64,000 nucleotides of DNA from Oscillospiraceae bacterium (GCA_025757685.1 CP107220.1:893501-957500); one strand, 5' to 3'; shown: positions 1 through 8,537, counted from the stretch's first letter. Numbers and translations are program-made. The notes: generated by a model not told the origin, from the sequence alone.

Positions 1-9
1 TCACCGTCC

Positions 10-519
10 TTAAATATCGTCCGTAAAGGAACCGGCGCCGCGCTCCAGCGAGGTCACGCCGGTACGCGCCATTTCCACAATACTAAAGCGCTGCTCCAGT
101 CGCTGAATAAAGGCGTCCAGCATCTCCCCCGCACCGGTGAACTCCAGGGTCACCGTCTCAGCAGAAATATCCAGCACACGAGCACCATAACCGGCGTTGA
201 ATGCCAAAAGGGCGTTTTTCTCCGGAATGCCCTGGGCGTGCACCTTCACCAACAGCAACTCAGAGGACACGGAATTGTCCGGAGTCAGCTCAGATACTTT
301 CTCCACGATCTCCAACTTTAACAGCTGGCGCTTGATCTGGCGAAAATTCTCCGGCTCCGTGTTGGTCTCGATGGTCATACGGGAAAAGTTCGGGTCCTCC
401 GTCTCACTTACCGTCAGAGAGGAGATGTTGTATGCACGGCGGGAGAACAGGCTGGCCACCCGTTGCAGCACGCCGCTCTCGTTATCCACAAGAACAGATA
501 AAACCAATTTCTCTTTCAT
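10..519 (-). CDS. ilvH: Acetolactate synthase small (regulatory) subunit
   Basis: Regulatory subunit of acetolactate synthase, the first common enzyme of valine, leucine and isoleucine synthesis; it binds IlvB and gives feedback control by valine. The 169-residue product has an N-terminal ACT domain (about residues 3-75, with VDNESGVLQRVASLF) followed by the usual C-terminal ALS-small domain, and the length fits the family. The frame extends to 534, but the ATG at 517-519 has a GGAGG site (527-532) seven bases upstream, so that start is preferred. It lies 15 bases behind ilvB and has no promoter of its own, so it is co-transcribed. The stop codon is 9 bases from the window edge; anything further downstream is outside the window. 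Confidence 0.95.
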   Translation of the reverse strand: MKEKLVLSVLVDNESGVLQRVASLFSRRAYNISSLTVSETEDPNFSRMTIETNTEPENFRQIKRQLLKLEIVEKVSELTPDNSVSSELLLVKVHAQGIPEKNALLAFNAGYGARVLDISAETVTLEFTGAGEMLDAFIQRLEQRFSIVEMARTGVTSLERGAGSFTDDI

Positions 520-534
520 CTTCCTTGCCTCCAA

Positions 535-2199
535 TCAGTTAAACTGCTCGATAATGTCCGTGTGTGCGCCGCCGGGCGGAATCATCGGCAGCACATTGCT
601 GTCCGGCGAAATACGGCAGTCCACCAACACCGGACCGGGATAAGCCAGCGCCTCTGCCAGCACAGCGTCAATATCATCATTGGTATGGATACGCAGCCCC
701 TTTACGCCAAAGGCTTCTGCCACCTTCACAAAATCCGTAACACGGTGGGGATCTGTATCAGAAAAGCGGTTGTCATAAAACAGCTTTTGCCACTGGCGCA
801 CCATACCCAGCACAGTGTTGTTCATAATGAACATCTTAACCGGGATATTGTAGGATGCCATGGTGGCCAGCTCAGACAGGTTCATGTGGAAGCCGCCATC
901 ACCGGCAAACATCACCACGGTTTGATCCGGGCAGCCCATCGCCGCGCCAAAGGCAGCGCCCATGGAATAGCCCATGGTGCCCAGTCCGCCGGAGGTCAGC
1001 AGGGTGCGGGGTCGGGTGAACTTATAGAACTGTGCCGCCCACAGCTGGTGCTGACCCACATCGGTGACCACAATGGTGTCGTCCGGGGTCTTTTCATCAA
1101 TTTTTTCAATTAAGACCTGGGGATTTACATAATCCCCGATCTGCAGCTGCTTAAAGGGATGGCGGCTGGCCTCGATCTCCGCTTTCCAGTCGCTGTGATC
1201 CATCTGCTCCACATTACGGGTCAGCATGGGCAGAATTTCTGCCAAATCGCCACGCAGGTGGTAGTTGGAAAAGATGTTTTTGTCCATCTCCGCTGCGTCA
1301 ATGTCAATATGTAAGATCTCTGCGTTAGGCGCAAACTTCTTGCGGTTGCCGGCCACACGGTCAGAGAAACGGGCGCCGCAAGTGATGAGCACATCGCAGT
1401 CATGCGCCGCCTTATTGGCCTCAAAATGGCCGTGCATACCGATCAGCCCCACGTGTAGCGGGTGGCCGTACGGAAATGCACCCAGACCCATAAGAGAGGA
1501 CACCACCGGTGCATCCAGTTTCTCGGCAAAAGTAATCAGATCTTCACCCACTTTGGAGAGAATGGCGCCGCCACCAACATAAATCAGCGGTTTCTCGGCA
1601 TTTCTCAGTAATTCCAGCGCCCGATCTATGCAAGACTGCTTGGGCATCTTAAACGGCTCAATCTCCACTTTCGGTTCCGCCACATAAGCACAGGTGGCAG
1701 AAGTTATATCCTTGGGAATATCTACCAGAACAGGACCTTTGCGTCCGGTCTGGGCAATGCGGAACGCCCGGCGCAGCGTGGGCGCCAGCTCCTCCACAGA
1801 CTTTACCTGGAAGTTATGCTTGGTAATGGGCATGGTAATACCGCAAATATCTACCTCCTGGAAGCTGTCTCGCCCCAAGCCGGAGGTGGCATAGTTGCAG
1901 GTAATGGCAACCACCGGCACAGAGTCCATATAGGCCGTGGCAATACCGGTCACCAGATTGGTGGAGCCGGGGCCGGAGGTGGCAAAGCACACACCCACCT
2001 TGCCGGTAGCGCGGGCATAACCGTCAGCCGCGTGGGAGGCGCCCTGCTCATGGGCAGTCAAAATATGCTTAAAGGTGTCGCCATATTTATAAAGCTCGTC
2101 AAAAATATTCAGGATCGTACCGCCGGGATAACCAAAGATGGTATCTACGCCCTGTTCTTTCAAGACTTCAAGAACGATCTGAGAGCCATTGAGTTCCAT
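535..2199 (-). CDS. ilvB: Acetolactate synthase large (catalytic) subunit
   Basis: Thiamine-diphosphate enzyme that condenses two pyruvates to 2-acetolactate (or pyruvate with 2-oxobutyrate) in branched-chain amino acid synthesis; cytoplasmic. The 554-residue protein has the normal three-domain layout: N-terminal ThDP Pyr domain with the catalytic glutamate E51 in AHEQGASH, a central FAD-binding domain, and a C-terminal PP domain with the GDG...NN cofactor motif near residues 435-465. The start ATG is preceded by AGGAGAGG. A strong promoter lies about 35 bases upstream, so the leader is too short for a T-box or leader-peptide attenuator. It forms an operon with ilvH. Confidence 0.97.
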   Translation of the reverse strand: MELNGSQIVLEVLKEQGVDTIFGYPGGTILNIFDELYKYGDTFKHILTAHEQGASHAADGYARATGKVGVCFATSGPGSTNLVTGIATAYMDSVPVVAITCNYATSGLGRDSFQEVDICGITMPITKHNFQVKSVEELAPTLRRAFRIAQTGRKGPVLVDIPKDITSATCAYVAEPKVEIEPFKMPKQSCIDRALELLRNAEKPLIYVGGGAILSKVGEDLITFAEKLDAPVVSSLMGLGAFPYGHPLHVGLIGMHGHFEANKAAHDCDVLITCGARFSDRVAGNRKKFAPNAEILHIDIDAAEMDKNIFSNYHLRGDLAEILPMLTRNVEQMDHSDWKAEIEASRHPFKQLQIGDYVNPQVLIEKIDEKTPDDTIVVTDVGQHQLWAAQFYKFTRPRTLLTSGGLGTMGYSMGAAFGAAMGCPDQTVVMFAGDGGFHMNLSELATMASYNIPVKMFIMNNTVLGMVRQWQKLFYDNRFSDTDPHRVTDFVKVAEAFGVKGLRIHTNDDIDAVLAEALAYPGPVLVDCRISPDSNVLPMIPPGGAHTDIIEQFN

Positions 2200-2233
2200 T
2201 AAATTCCTCTCCTATCACAAAAATTTAATATAT

Positions 2234-2262
2234 ATTTTAGGATATTTGCGATACTATGTCAA
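2234..2262 (-). promoter_or_regulatory. ilvB promoter
   Basis: On the minus strand, TTGACA (2257-2262), a 17-base spacer and TAAAAT (2234-2239): a near-consensus vegetative promoter. Transcription would start near 2227, leaving a leader under 30 bases before ilvB, so no attenuator fits. Confidence 0.8.
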
Positions 2263-2275
2263 GAAAAATTTATCC

Positions 2276-2304
2276 TTGTAAAAACAGCAGCATTGGTATA
2301 TACT
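2276..2304 (+). promoter_or_regulatory. ychF promoter
   Basis: TTGTAA (2276-2281), 17-base spacer, TATACT (2299-2304); divergent from the ilvB promoter in the 150-base intergenic region. Confidence 0.6.
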
Positions 2305-2351
2305 TATATTCGCACTAAAAAACGTGTAATTCAGACATCGGAGCTAAAAGA

Positions 2352-3446
2352 ATGAAACTTGGTATCGTAGGCTTGCCAAATGTTGGCAAAAGTACACTTT
2401 TTAACGCCATTACAAACGCAGGCGCCCAAAGCGCCAACTACCCCTTTTGCACCATAGAGCCGAATGTGGGTATGGTCAGCGTGCCGGACGAACGGCTGGA
2501 CAAGCTGGCAGAAATGTACCACCCGGACAAATTCACGCCGGCCACCATTGAGTTTGTGGACATTGCAGGGCTGGTCAAGGGTGCGTCCAAGGGCGAGGGT
2601 CTGGGCAACAAATTTCTCTCCCATATCCGAGAGGTAGACGCCATTATCCATGTGGTGCGCTGCTTTGAGAATGACGACATCACACATGTGGACGGCTCTG
2701 TGGATCCGGCAAGAGACATTGAGACCATCAATTTGGAGCTGATCCTCTCGGATCTGGATATTCTGAATCGACGAATCGACAGCCGTAAAAAAGCCATGAA
2801 AGGCGACAAGACGCTGGCGCCGGAGGTGGCGTTTCTGGAGCGACTGGCCGCGGAGATGGAAGAAGGCAAAACCGCCCGCAGCGTGGAGATCAGTGAGGAG
2901 GAACAAGAGTACCTGAAAGAAGTATCCCTCCTGACCATCAAGCCGGTGATCTATGCCTGCAATATGGGCGAGGACGACTTTAACGCCGGAATTGAGAGCA
3001 ATCCGTTCTACAAAGCGGTGGAGGAGATCGCTGCCGCAGAGGGTGCAGAAACACTACCCATCTGCGCTGAAATGGAGGCAGAGATCGCCCAACTGGACGA
3101 GGACGAAAAGGCCATGTTCCTTAGTGATATGGGGCTGGAAAAAAGCGGGCTGGATCGGCTGATCAAGAAGAGTTATTCCCTTTTGGGTCTGATTTCCTAC
3201 CTGACCGCCGGTAAGCCGGAAGTGCGTGCCTGGACCATCAAAAAAGGCACCAAGGCGCCCCAGGCTGCCGGCAAGATCCACACAGACTTTGAGCGGGGCT
3301 TCATTCGCGCCGAGGTGGTCTCCTTTGACGATCTGGTGGCCTGCGGCGGTATGACGGCTGCCAAAGAGAAAGGCTTGGTCCGCAGTGAGGGCAAGGAGTA
3401 TGTGATGCAGGACGGCGATGTAGTGCTGTTCCGCTTTAATGTATAA
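2352..3446 (+). CDS. ychF: Redox-regulated ATPase YchF (Obg family)
   Basis: Conserved ribosome-associated P-loop NTPase of the OLA1/YchF branch of the Obg family, which prefers ATP to GTP and is linked to translation and stress responses. The 364-residue length is typical. Visible motifs are the Walker A loop GLPNVGKST (residues 7-15), the G3 motif DIAGLVKGASKG, and NMGE in place of the NKxD guanine-specificity motif, which is the hallmark of YchF. A C-terminal TGS domain (about residues 280-362) includes VRAWTIKKGTKAP. It is monocistronic with its own promoter. Confidence 0.95.
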   Translation: MKLGIVGLPNVGKSTLFNAITNAGAQSANYPFCTIEPNVGMVSVPDERLDKLAEMYHPDKFTPATIEFVDIAGLVKGASKGEGLGNKFLSHIREVDAIIHVVRCFENDDITHVDGSVDPARDIETINLELILSDLDILNRRIDSRKKAMKGDKTLAPEVAFLERLAAEMEEGKTARSVEISEEEQEYLKEVSLLTIKPVIYACNMGEDDFNAGIESNPFYKAVEEIAAAEGAETLPICAEMEAEIAQLDEDEKAMFLSDMGLEKSGLDRLIKKSYSLLGLISYLTAGKPEVRAWTIKKGTKAPQAAGKIHTDFERGFIRAEVVSFDDLVACGGMTAAKEKGLVRSEGKEYVMQDGDVVLFRFNV

Positions 3447-3532
3447 GCATTTTTAATTAATCACCATTTTGCGCGTTTTGCACATTATTATCCAAGTTAA
3501 ATAATAATTTTTTCTTGCAGAATGAAAAATTG

Positions 3533-3561
3533 TTGACTATGACCAATAACCGTTGTATAAT
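3533..3561 (+). promoter_or_regulatory. Promoter of the SigH-like sigma gene
   Basis: TTGACT (3533-3538), 17-base spacer, perfect TATAAT (3556-3561), 22 bases before the start codon at 3583. The region 3447-3532 is AT-rich and shows nothing else. Confidence 0.8.
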
Positions 3562-3582
3562 CAATCATAAGGCAGGAAAATT

Positions 3583-4152
3583 ATGTCAGCAACAAAAAAA
3601 ACAGATTTTGAATCGCTGGTTTCCGCCGCTCAAAGCGGCAGCGGAGAAGCCATAAATGCACTGGTCCACGCCATGCGCCCCACTGTGGAGATGATTGCCA
3701 TGAAGTACATTCACTCTCCGCTGGAGAAGGACGATCTGGTCCAGGAGGGCATGATCGGTCTGCTGGCCGCCCTGCGTGCGTACCAACCGAAACGAGGCGC
3801 CGCTTTTCGCACTTTTGCCGGCACTTGTATTGAAAATGCAATACAAACCGCGCTGCGAAAATTCAGTCGGCGCAAAGATGTTCCCACGGATAATATGGTT
3901 TCCTTGGAGGACTATCTGGACCATGCCGGTACAGCCGTCAGCGCGGAGGACGATTTTTTGGCCGCAGAGAGTGTGGCGCGCCTGAGCCGCGCGCTGGAGC
4001 AGCAGTTATCTCCCATGGAAAATGAGGTGCTGCGCCTGCACATCAGCGGTTTTCGATATGCGGATATTGCCACACGACTGAACAAAAGCCCAAAGGCGGT
4101 AGACAACGCATTACAGCGTATTCGTAAGAAGTTGACGCTTCTTTTTGAATAA
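3583..4152 (+). CDS. SigH/Spo0H-like RNA polymerase sigma factor
   Basis: Sigma-70 family factor of 189 residues. Region 2 carries DDLVQEGMIGLLAALRAY followed by an FRTFAGTCIENAIQTALR segment, and region 4 has LSPMENEVLRLHISGFRYADIA and SPKAVDNALQRIRKKL. The KAVDNALQR helix and lack of region 3 resemble Spo0H (SigH), which directs early-sporulation and transition-state genes in Bacillus and Clostridium. No anti-sigma gene is adjacent; the next gene is a zinc-ribbon protein 26 bases downstream. A second SigH-type factor or a related stress sigma cannot be excluded from one window, so the symbol is left blank. Confidence 0.8.
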   Translation: MSATKKTDFESLVSAAQSGSGEAINALVHAMRPTVEMIAMKYIHSPLEKDDLVQEGMIGLLAALRAYQPKRGAAFRTFAGTCIENAIQTALRKFSRRKDVPTDNMVSLEDYLDHAGTAVSAEDDFLAAESVARLSRALEQQLSPMENEVLRLHISGFRYADIATRLNKSPKAVDNALQRIRKKLTLLFE

Positions 4153-4178
4153 ATCTTATGAGAGGTAGTTAAGGTCCA

Positions 4179-4454
4179 ATGTACGAAGACAAAACATTAG
4201 TCTGCAAGGATTGTGGGAACGAATTCGTCTTTACAGCCGGTGAACAGGAGTTCTATGCTGAAAAGGGATTTGTCAATGAGCCCCAGCGCTGCAAAGCTTG
4301 CCGTAGCGCAAGAAAAGCCGCCGCTCGCGGTCCCCGCGAAATGCACGACGCTGTTTGCGCCAACTGCGGCGCAGCCTGCAAGGTTCCCTTTGAGCCGCGG
4401 GAAGACCGTCCGGTTTATTGCAGCGAGTGCTTTGCGAACATGAAAGCAGAGTAA
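4179..4454 (+). CDS. Double zinc-ribbon protein
   Basis: A 91-residue cytoplasmic protein with two predicted zinc-binding modules. The first, CKDCGNEFVFTAGEQEFYAE with a later CKAC, fits the 'probable zinc-ribbon' family found as a stand-alone protein in Firmicutes. The second, CANCGAAC, is paired with a downstream CSEC. No enzymatic motif is seen; nucleic-acid or protein binding is only an inference. It follows the sigma-factor gene by 26 bases with GAGAGG upstream, so the two are probably co-transcribed from 3533-3561 and stop at the 4501-4536 terminator. Confidence 0.75.
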   Translation: MYEDKTLVCKDCGNEFVFTAGEQEFYAEKGFVNEPQRCKACRSARKAAARGPREMHDAVCANCGAACKVPFEPREDRPVYCSECFANMKAE

Positions 4455-4500
4455 CCGGTTATTGATATAAATCTATAAATAGCATCTATTTCAATAGCAA

Positions 4501-4536
4501 AAAAGAACAGCTATCCGCAAGGATAACTGTTCTTTT
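4501..4536. terminator. Bidirectional terminator between the zinc-ribbon gene and purF
   Basis: Stem of about 14 pairs with GCAA tetraloop (left arm 4501-4516, right arm 4521-4536), flanked by A and T runs on both sides; it serves the two convergent genes. Confidence 0.85.
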
Positions 4537-4549
4537 TCTTTTGCACTAT

Positions 4550-5956
4550 TTATTCTTTGCCGTTCCAGCAGTAGGTGCAAAGCTGATCCGCAGGAATGCC
4601 TACGGAAGCGATCATATCGTCCAGTCGATGATAGCGCAAGCTGGTAAAGTGCAGCTTTTCGCCGATTTTTTTCACCATGGCGGCGTATTTTTCGCTGTCC
4701 GGGTCGGCATATTCTGCCAGCACTTCCTTTGTGGGATCGCCGCCCTCCAGTTCCAGGATCACACGACGAGTGATCAGTTCCATCTCTGAGGTGGAACGAG
4801 AAAAGTTCAGGTACTTACAACCAAACAGTAACGGCGGGCACGCCGGCCGGATATGCACTTCTTTTGCGCCGCTGGCGTACAAAAACTCCGTGGTTTCCCG
4901 CAGTTGGGTGCCGCGAACAATGGAGTCGTCAATAAGCAGCAGGCTCTTGCCCTCAATCAAATCGTGCACCGGAATCAACTTCATCTTAGCGATCAGATTG
5001 CGCTTAGTCTGGTTGGGTGGCATAAAAGAGCGGGGCCAGGTAGGCGTGTACTTAACAAAAGGACGAGAAAACGGTATTCCGGAGGCGTTGGCATAGCCGA
5101 TGGCGTGGGCAATGCCGGAGTCCGGCACACCAGCCACAATGTCCGGCTTGGCGTTGTCTCGGCCTGCCAGCAGCTCGCCGCAGTGGTAACGCATTTTTTC
5201 CACGCTGATCCCTTGATAGGACGAGGACGGATAACCGTAATACACCCATAGGAAGGTGCAAATTTTCATTTTTTTGCCCGGTGCAACCAACTGCTGCACA
5301 CCGTCCGGCGTTAGCACCACGATCTCGCCGGGGCCAAGTTCTCTGTCATCGGTATAGCCCAAGTTCAAATAGGCAAAGCTTTCAAAGCTGGCGCAGTAAC
5401 CGTCCGACTTTTTGCCCAGCGCAATGGGTGTGCGCCCCAGCTTGTCCCGGGCAGCATACACCCCTTTGGGGGTCAAAAGCAGCATACTCATAGAGCCGTC
5501 GATCACATCTTGCGCGTAGCGAATACCCTCTACAAAATTCTCTTTTTGGTCGATCAGCGCTGCCACCAGTTCCGTGGGATTGATCTCGCCGTTGTGCATT
5601 TCAAAGAAATGGGCGTTGGTCCCGATAATCTCATCCACAATAGCGTCTGCATTATTGATCTTCCCTACCGTTGTAATGGCAAAGGTCCCGTGATGGGAGC
5701 GCACCAGTATGGGCTGCGCTTCAAAATCAGAAATACAGCCGATGCCCATGGTGCCGTGCATCTCCTGGGACTCCTTGGTGAACTTCGTACGAAACGGCGC
5801 GTTTTCAATATTATGTATGGCTTTGTCAAAACCGTTTTCCGGGTCATACACCGCCATTCCCGCCCGGCGTGTGCCCAGGTGGGAGTGGTAGTCCACCCCG
5901 AAAAACAAATCAAATACGCAATCTTCTTTGGATACTGCGGCAAAATATCCGCCCAT
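4550..5956 (-). CDS. purF: Amidophosphoribosyltransferase (PurF-like)
   Basis: Catalyses the first step of purine synthesis, transferring glutamine-derived ammonia to PRPP. The 468-residue product has an N-terminal Ntn glutaminase domain whose nucleophile should be C13 (SKEDCVFDLFFG) after removal of a short propeptide, and a C-terminal phosphoribosyltransferase domain with LLIDDSIVRGTQ. Cysteines in KICTFLW, ACPPLLFGC and the terminal CTYC (residues 460 and 463) match the four 4Fe-4S ligands of the Bacillus-type enzyme. The open frame runs to 6007, but the ATG at 5954-5956 matches homologous N-termini. The N-terminal LGTRRAGM replaces the usual LQHRGQEG, so this is a divergent PurF. It is monocistronic, without neighbouring pur genes. 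Confidence 0.85.
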   Translation of the reverse strand: MGGYFAAVSKEDCVFDLFFGVDYHSHLGTRRAGMAVYDPENGFDKAIHNIENAPFRTKFTKESQEMHGTMGIGCISDFEAQPILVRSHHGTFAITTVGKINNADAIVDEIIGTNAHFFEMHNGEINPTELVAALIDQKENFVEGIRYAQDVIDGSMSMLLLTPKGVYAARDKLGRTPIALGKKSDGYCASFESFAYLNLGYTDDRELGPGEIVVLTPDGVQQLVAPGKKMKICTFLWVYYGYPSSSYQGISVEKMRYHCGELLAGRDNAKPDIVAGVPDSGIAHAIGYANASGIPFSRPFVKYTPTWPRSFMPPNQTKRNLIAKMKLIPVHDLIEGKSLLLIDDSIVRGTQLRETTEFLYASGAKEVHIRPACPPLLFGCKYLNFSRSTSEMELITRRVILELEGGDPTKEVLAEYADPDSEKYAAMVKKIGEKLHFTSLRYHRLDDMIASVGIPADQLCTYCWNGKE

Positions 5957-5986
5957 TACTCCACATCCTCTCCTTGGAATGTGCCT

Positions 5987-6014
5987 ATTATAACAGATGA
6001 TTCGCAAAATACAA
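5987..6014 (-). promoter_or_regulatory. purF promoter
   Basis: Minus-strand TTGTAT (6009-6014), 16-base spacer, TATAAT (5987-5992). The leader of about 25 bases leaves no room for a purine riboswitch. Confidence 0.6.
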
Positions 6015-6192
6015 AGAAAAATTGCAATATTTTTAAAAAATTAAGGCCAACGGTTATACCGACGGCCTTGTGGCGAAAAATTGCAGCCGATTTACAAACA
6101 GGCAGCAGTCTCCGACTGCCTTCGTTTATTTTGTTTTTTCCGATTTGACCGAAGACCATTTGCAGTAGACTTTTTTGCCTTTTTTGGCAATG

Positions 6193-6224
6193 AAAAAGCC
6201 CGGTGCGCCTAGGCACACCGAGCC
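6193..6224 (-). terminator. Terminator of the collagen-like protein gene
   Basis: Minus-strand hairpin with arms GCTCGGTGTGCCT and AGGCGCACCGGGC followed by a T run, just after the stop at 6232. The rest of 6015-6190 holds only a small GCAGTC/GACTGC hairpin near 6104-6118. Confidence 0.85.
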
Positions 6225-6231
6225 CCCGCAG

Positions 6232-7215
6232 TTAAACCACGGTCAGAGATACATCGTCCAGAATTGCGCTGTCATCCGTGCCGCCGGTTGCTTCCAGATA
6301 GACTGTCACTGTGGTCACATTCTCCGGCACCACCGTACTGATTACCTGATAATAACCAAAATTCGGCGCCGTCTTAACCATATCCTGAGAACGCACCGAC
6401 ACATCAGCCGCATTTGATTCGCCGCCGGCTGCGTCTGTAAAGATGATCCTGCCAGTCACTGCCGGTTGATCCCCTACCCCTTGGGCATAAAAGGAAAGCC
6501 GGTAATAGCTGCCTGGGGCAGCTGCTTGCGTCTGGCGCATTTGCGCACCTGATGCCAGTTGCACCGCTGACAAACCGCTGTGCACCTGACCGGCGGCAGT
6601 GGCTTGCCCAGCCAAAGCATCGTTGTTCACCGTCCAGCCGGTGGGAACGGTATCGGTGAACTGCTCCATAGTGCCATTGGTCACCAATTCGCCGGGCAGC
6701 ACCGTTCCGGTAGCACCCGTGGCACCCGTAGGTCCGGTAGGACCTGTTGCACCGGTGGCACCCGTAGGTCCGGTGGGACCTGTTGCGCCTGTAGGACCTG
6801 TTGCACCCGCTGTACCGGCAGGGCCTGTTGCGCCGGTAGCACCCGTGGCACCGGTAGGACCTGCAACACCTGTGGCGCCGGTAGCACCCGTGGCACCGGT
6901 AGGTCCTGTTGCGCCTGCAAAACCAGCAGCTCCGGTTGCACCTGTTGGACCGGTGGGACCCATTTGCCCGTTGCTACCCGGTGCGCCGGTGGGACCTGTG
7001 GGTCCCATTTGGCCGTTACTGCCTGCCGCACCGGTAGCGCCCGTAGGACCCATAGGGCCGGTAGGGCCGGTTGCGCCAACACCCGGACCTGTGGGGCCGG
7101 TGGGACCGGTAGGCCCTGTTGGACCGGTAGGCCCAACAACGGTGGGACAGCAGGAACAGGCAGGCTTGCAGCAAGCGTCGCAGCAAGGTTGGTTCTTATA
7201 AATCGTTGTATTCAT
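6232..7215 (-). CDS. Collagen-like (GPT-repeat) spore-surface-type protein
   Basis: A 327-residue protein in three parts. A short cysteine-rich N-terminus (seven Cys within CCDACCKPACSCC, residues 11-23) is followed by an almost uninterrupted Gly-X-Thr collagen-like stretch (about residues 28-171, mostly GPT and GAT). A C-terminal globular domain of about 150 residues, rich in beta structure, resembles carbohydrate-binding jelly-roll modules (NGTMEQF...GWTV at its start). It has no classical signal peptide, as in BclA-type exosporium proteins. Its ATG overlaps the stop of the upstream glycosyltransferase (ATGA), and AAGGAG lies upstream. The thriving threonine content and this coupling suggest the threonines are glycosylated by that enzyme. 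Spore location is inferred from BclA proteins. Confidence 0.8.
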   Translation of the reverse strand: MNTTIYKNQPCCDACCKPACSCCPTVVGPTGPTGPTGPTGPTGPGVGATGPTGPMGPTGATGAAGSNGQMGPTGPTGAPGSNGQMGPTGPTGATGAAGFAGATGPTGATGATGATGVAGPTGATGATGATGPAGTAGATGPTGATGPTGPTGATGATGPTGPTGATGATGTVLPGELVTNGTMEQFTDTVPTGWTVNNDALAGQATAAGQVHSGLSAVQLASGAQMRQTQAAAPGSYYRLSFYAQGVGDQPAVTGRIIFTDAAGGESNAADVSVRSQDMVKTAPNFGYYQVISTVVPENVTTVTVYLEATGGTDDSAILDDVSLTVV

Positions 7216-8330
7216 CGGTTTTGCTCCTTATCCTCTCCAATAGACGGCAGGTTGGCAGGGTGCTGCAATGCGGCAAAATAGGCTGCGTTCTGCTGCACGG
7301 CGGCATCATCGGGTCGGTACGCTGCGGCTTGGGCATTGCAGCGGGCAGCCGCTGCATAATCCCCCATACGATCATAACAAACGCAAAGCCGCAGGTACGG
7401 CAAGTACCCGGTGTCATCCGTGTTTACAAAGCCGCTATGCAGGTCCTGGGGCAGTTCCAGCGCCCACTTGTACCAACAAATCGCCGCCGGATAATCCCCT
7501 TGTTCCAGTAACAAATCACCGCAACCGCATACCAGGTCCGACCGAGGTGCTCCCAAGGCAAAGCTCCGGCACAATGCAGCAAACGCACCTTTCCGATCCC
7601 CTTGGACGTGCAGGGCTGCACTCAGAAACTTGCAGGCCTCCAACTGATCCGGCAGCCAGCCGTCGCCGGGCGCCAAAAACGCCTGCAATTCCTGTACCGC
7701 ACGGTCATACTGCCGATGGTAGTATAACTCCCGCCCGTAGTAGAATCGATCTCGGGGCGTAAACGACTCCCCTGCCGCCGCCATCTTTTCATAGATTCGT
7801 AGGTTTCGGGTGGTGTACGCTGTCTTGATTGATCGATGCGTCACGGCAATATTCACTGTAATTCTGGTGCCCGGGCACTGAATATATTCGTGTACCCGAC
7901 CGTGCCAAACCGGTCTCGCCGCACGGCGCACCAACCGCTCTCGATCAAAGAAAAAAGTGGGATTGCCACGACTGTCAAAGCCGGTGTTGTAGCGCATCAT
8001 CACCACATCTGCCGGGACCTGGTCCAGCCGATTTTTCAGGCACAGCAATGCGTCCAGATCCTCCGGCAACAGCACATCGTCTGCGTCCAGCCACAGGATA
8101 TAATCCCCGGTGGCCTTGGCAAAGGATGCATTGCGTGCCGCTGCAAAATCATCTACCCAGGCAAAGTCAAAAATGCGATCGGTATAGGCAGCCGCCACCG
8201 CCTTGGTGCCGTCCATGCTGCCAGTGTCTACCACAATGATCTCATCCACCGCCGGTGCCACGCTCTCCAGGCACCGTCCCAGTACCGCTTCCTCGTCCCG
8301 CACGATCATACAAAGGCTGATACTCGCCAC
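7212..8330 (-). CDS. Family 2 glycosyltransferase with TPR-like C-terminus
   Basis: A 372-residue GT-A type glycosyltransferase. The N-terminal domain has SLCMIVRDEEAVLGRCL, the nucleotide-binding VVDTGSMDGT and the metal-binding DADD, followed by a helical TPR-like tail from about residue 185 (YYGRELYYHRQYDRAVQEL and similar repeats). This SunS-like layout is common in enzymes that modify peptides or proteins. The GTG at 8328-8330 is chosen over the one at 8336 because AGGAGG (8338-8343) sits seven bases away. It overlaps the collagen-like gene by four bases. In Clostridioides difficile, SgtA next to bclA3 glycosylates the BclA proteins; by analogy this enzyme probably decorates the collagen-like product. 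Confidence 0.85.
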   Translation of the reverse strand: MASISLCMIVRDEEAVLGRCLESVAPAVDEIIVVDTGSMDGTKAVAAAYTDRIFDFAWVDDFAAARNASFAKATGDYILWLDADDVLLPEDLDALLCLKNRLDQVPADVVMMRYNTGFDSRGNPTFFFDRERLVRRAARPVWHGRVHEYIQCPGTRITVNIAVTHRSIKTAYTTRNLRIYEKMAAAGESFTPRDRFYYGRELYYHRQYDRAVQELQAFLAPGDGWLPDQLEACKFLSAALHVQGDRKGAFAALCRSFALGAPRSDLVCGCGDLLLEQGDYPAAICWYKWALELPQDLHSGFVNTDDTGYLPYLRLCVCYDRMGDYAAAARCNAQAAAYRPDDAAVQQNAAYFAALQHPANLPSIGEDKEQNR

Positions 8331-8409
8331 TGTCACCCCTCCTACGAACCTATCTCATTCTATGCAAAAGAGAAAAATCTGTGTTTTTGCATTTTTTGTA
8401 AAAATTCTC

Positions 8410-8439
8410 TTGACTTTCCCATATACGCTATGCTATACT
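8410..8439 (+). promoter_or_regulatory. tRNA-Ala promoter
   Basis: TTGACT (8410-8415), 18-base spacer, TATACT (8434-8439), 19 bases before the tRNA. Confidence 0.65.
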
Positions 8440-8458
8440 ACCAAAGCAAGATAGCTAC

Positions 8459-8534
8459 GGGGCATTAGCGCAGTTGGGAGCGCGCCACACTGGCAGTGTG
8501 GAGGTCAGGGGTTCGAATCCCCTATGCTCCACCA
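8459..8534 (+). tRNA. tRNA-Ala (anticodon GGC)
   Basis: Seventy-six bases forming a full cloverleaf: acceptor GGGGCAT paired with ATGCTCC, anticodon arm CCACA-CTGGCAG-TGTGG with GGC at 8492-8494, T-arm GGTTCGAATCC, and an encoded CCA. It reads GCC codons. Confidence 0.97.
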
Positions 8535-8537
8535 AGT

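Noticed and set aside
2200..2256. T-box or leader-peptide attenuator before ilvB
   Set aside because: The consensus promoter leaves under 30 bases of leader, too short for either.
5957..6014. Purine riboswitch or PurR site before purF
   Set aside because: Leader is about 25 bases and no conserved aptamer or PurBox pair is visible.
6700..7134. Regular short DNA repeats that look CRISPR-like
   Set aside because: The 9-base periodicity comes from Gly-X-Thr codons inside a gene; there are no spacers or cas genes.
6599..7281. Long plus-strand frames rich in GPVAPV or GTG-type repeats
   Set aside because: They are antisense shadows of the collagen-like GPT repeat; the minus-strand frame has the SD, operon coupling and domain structure.
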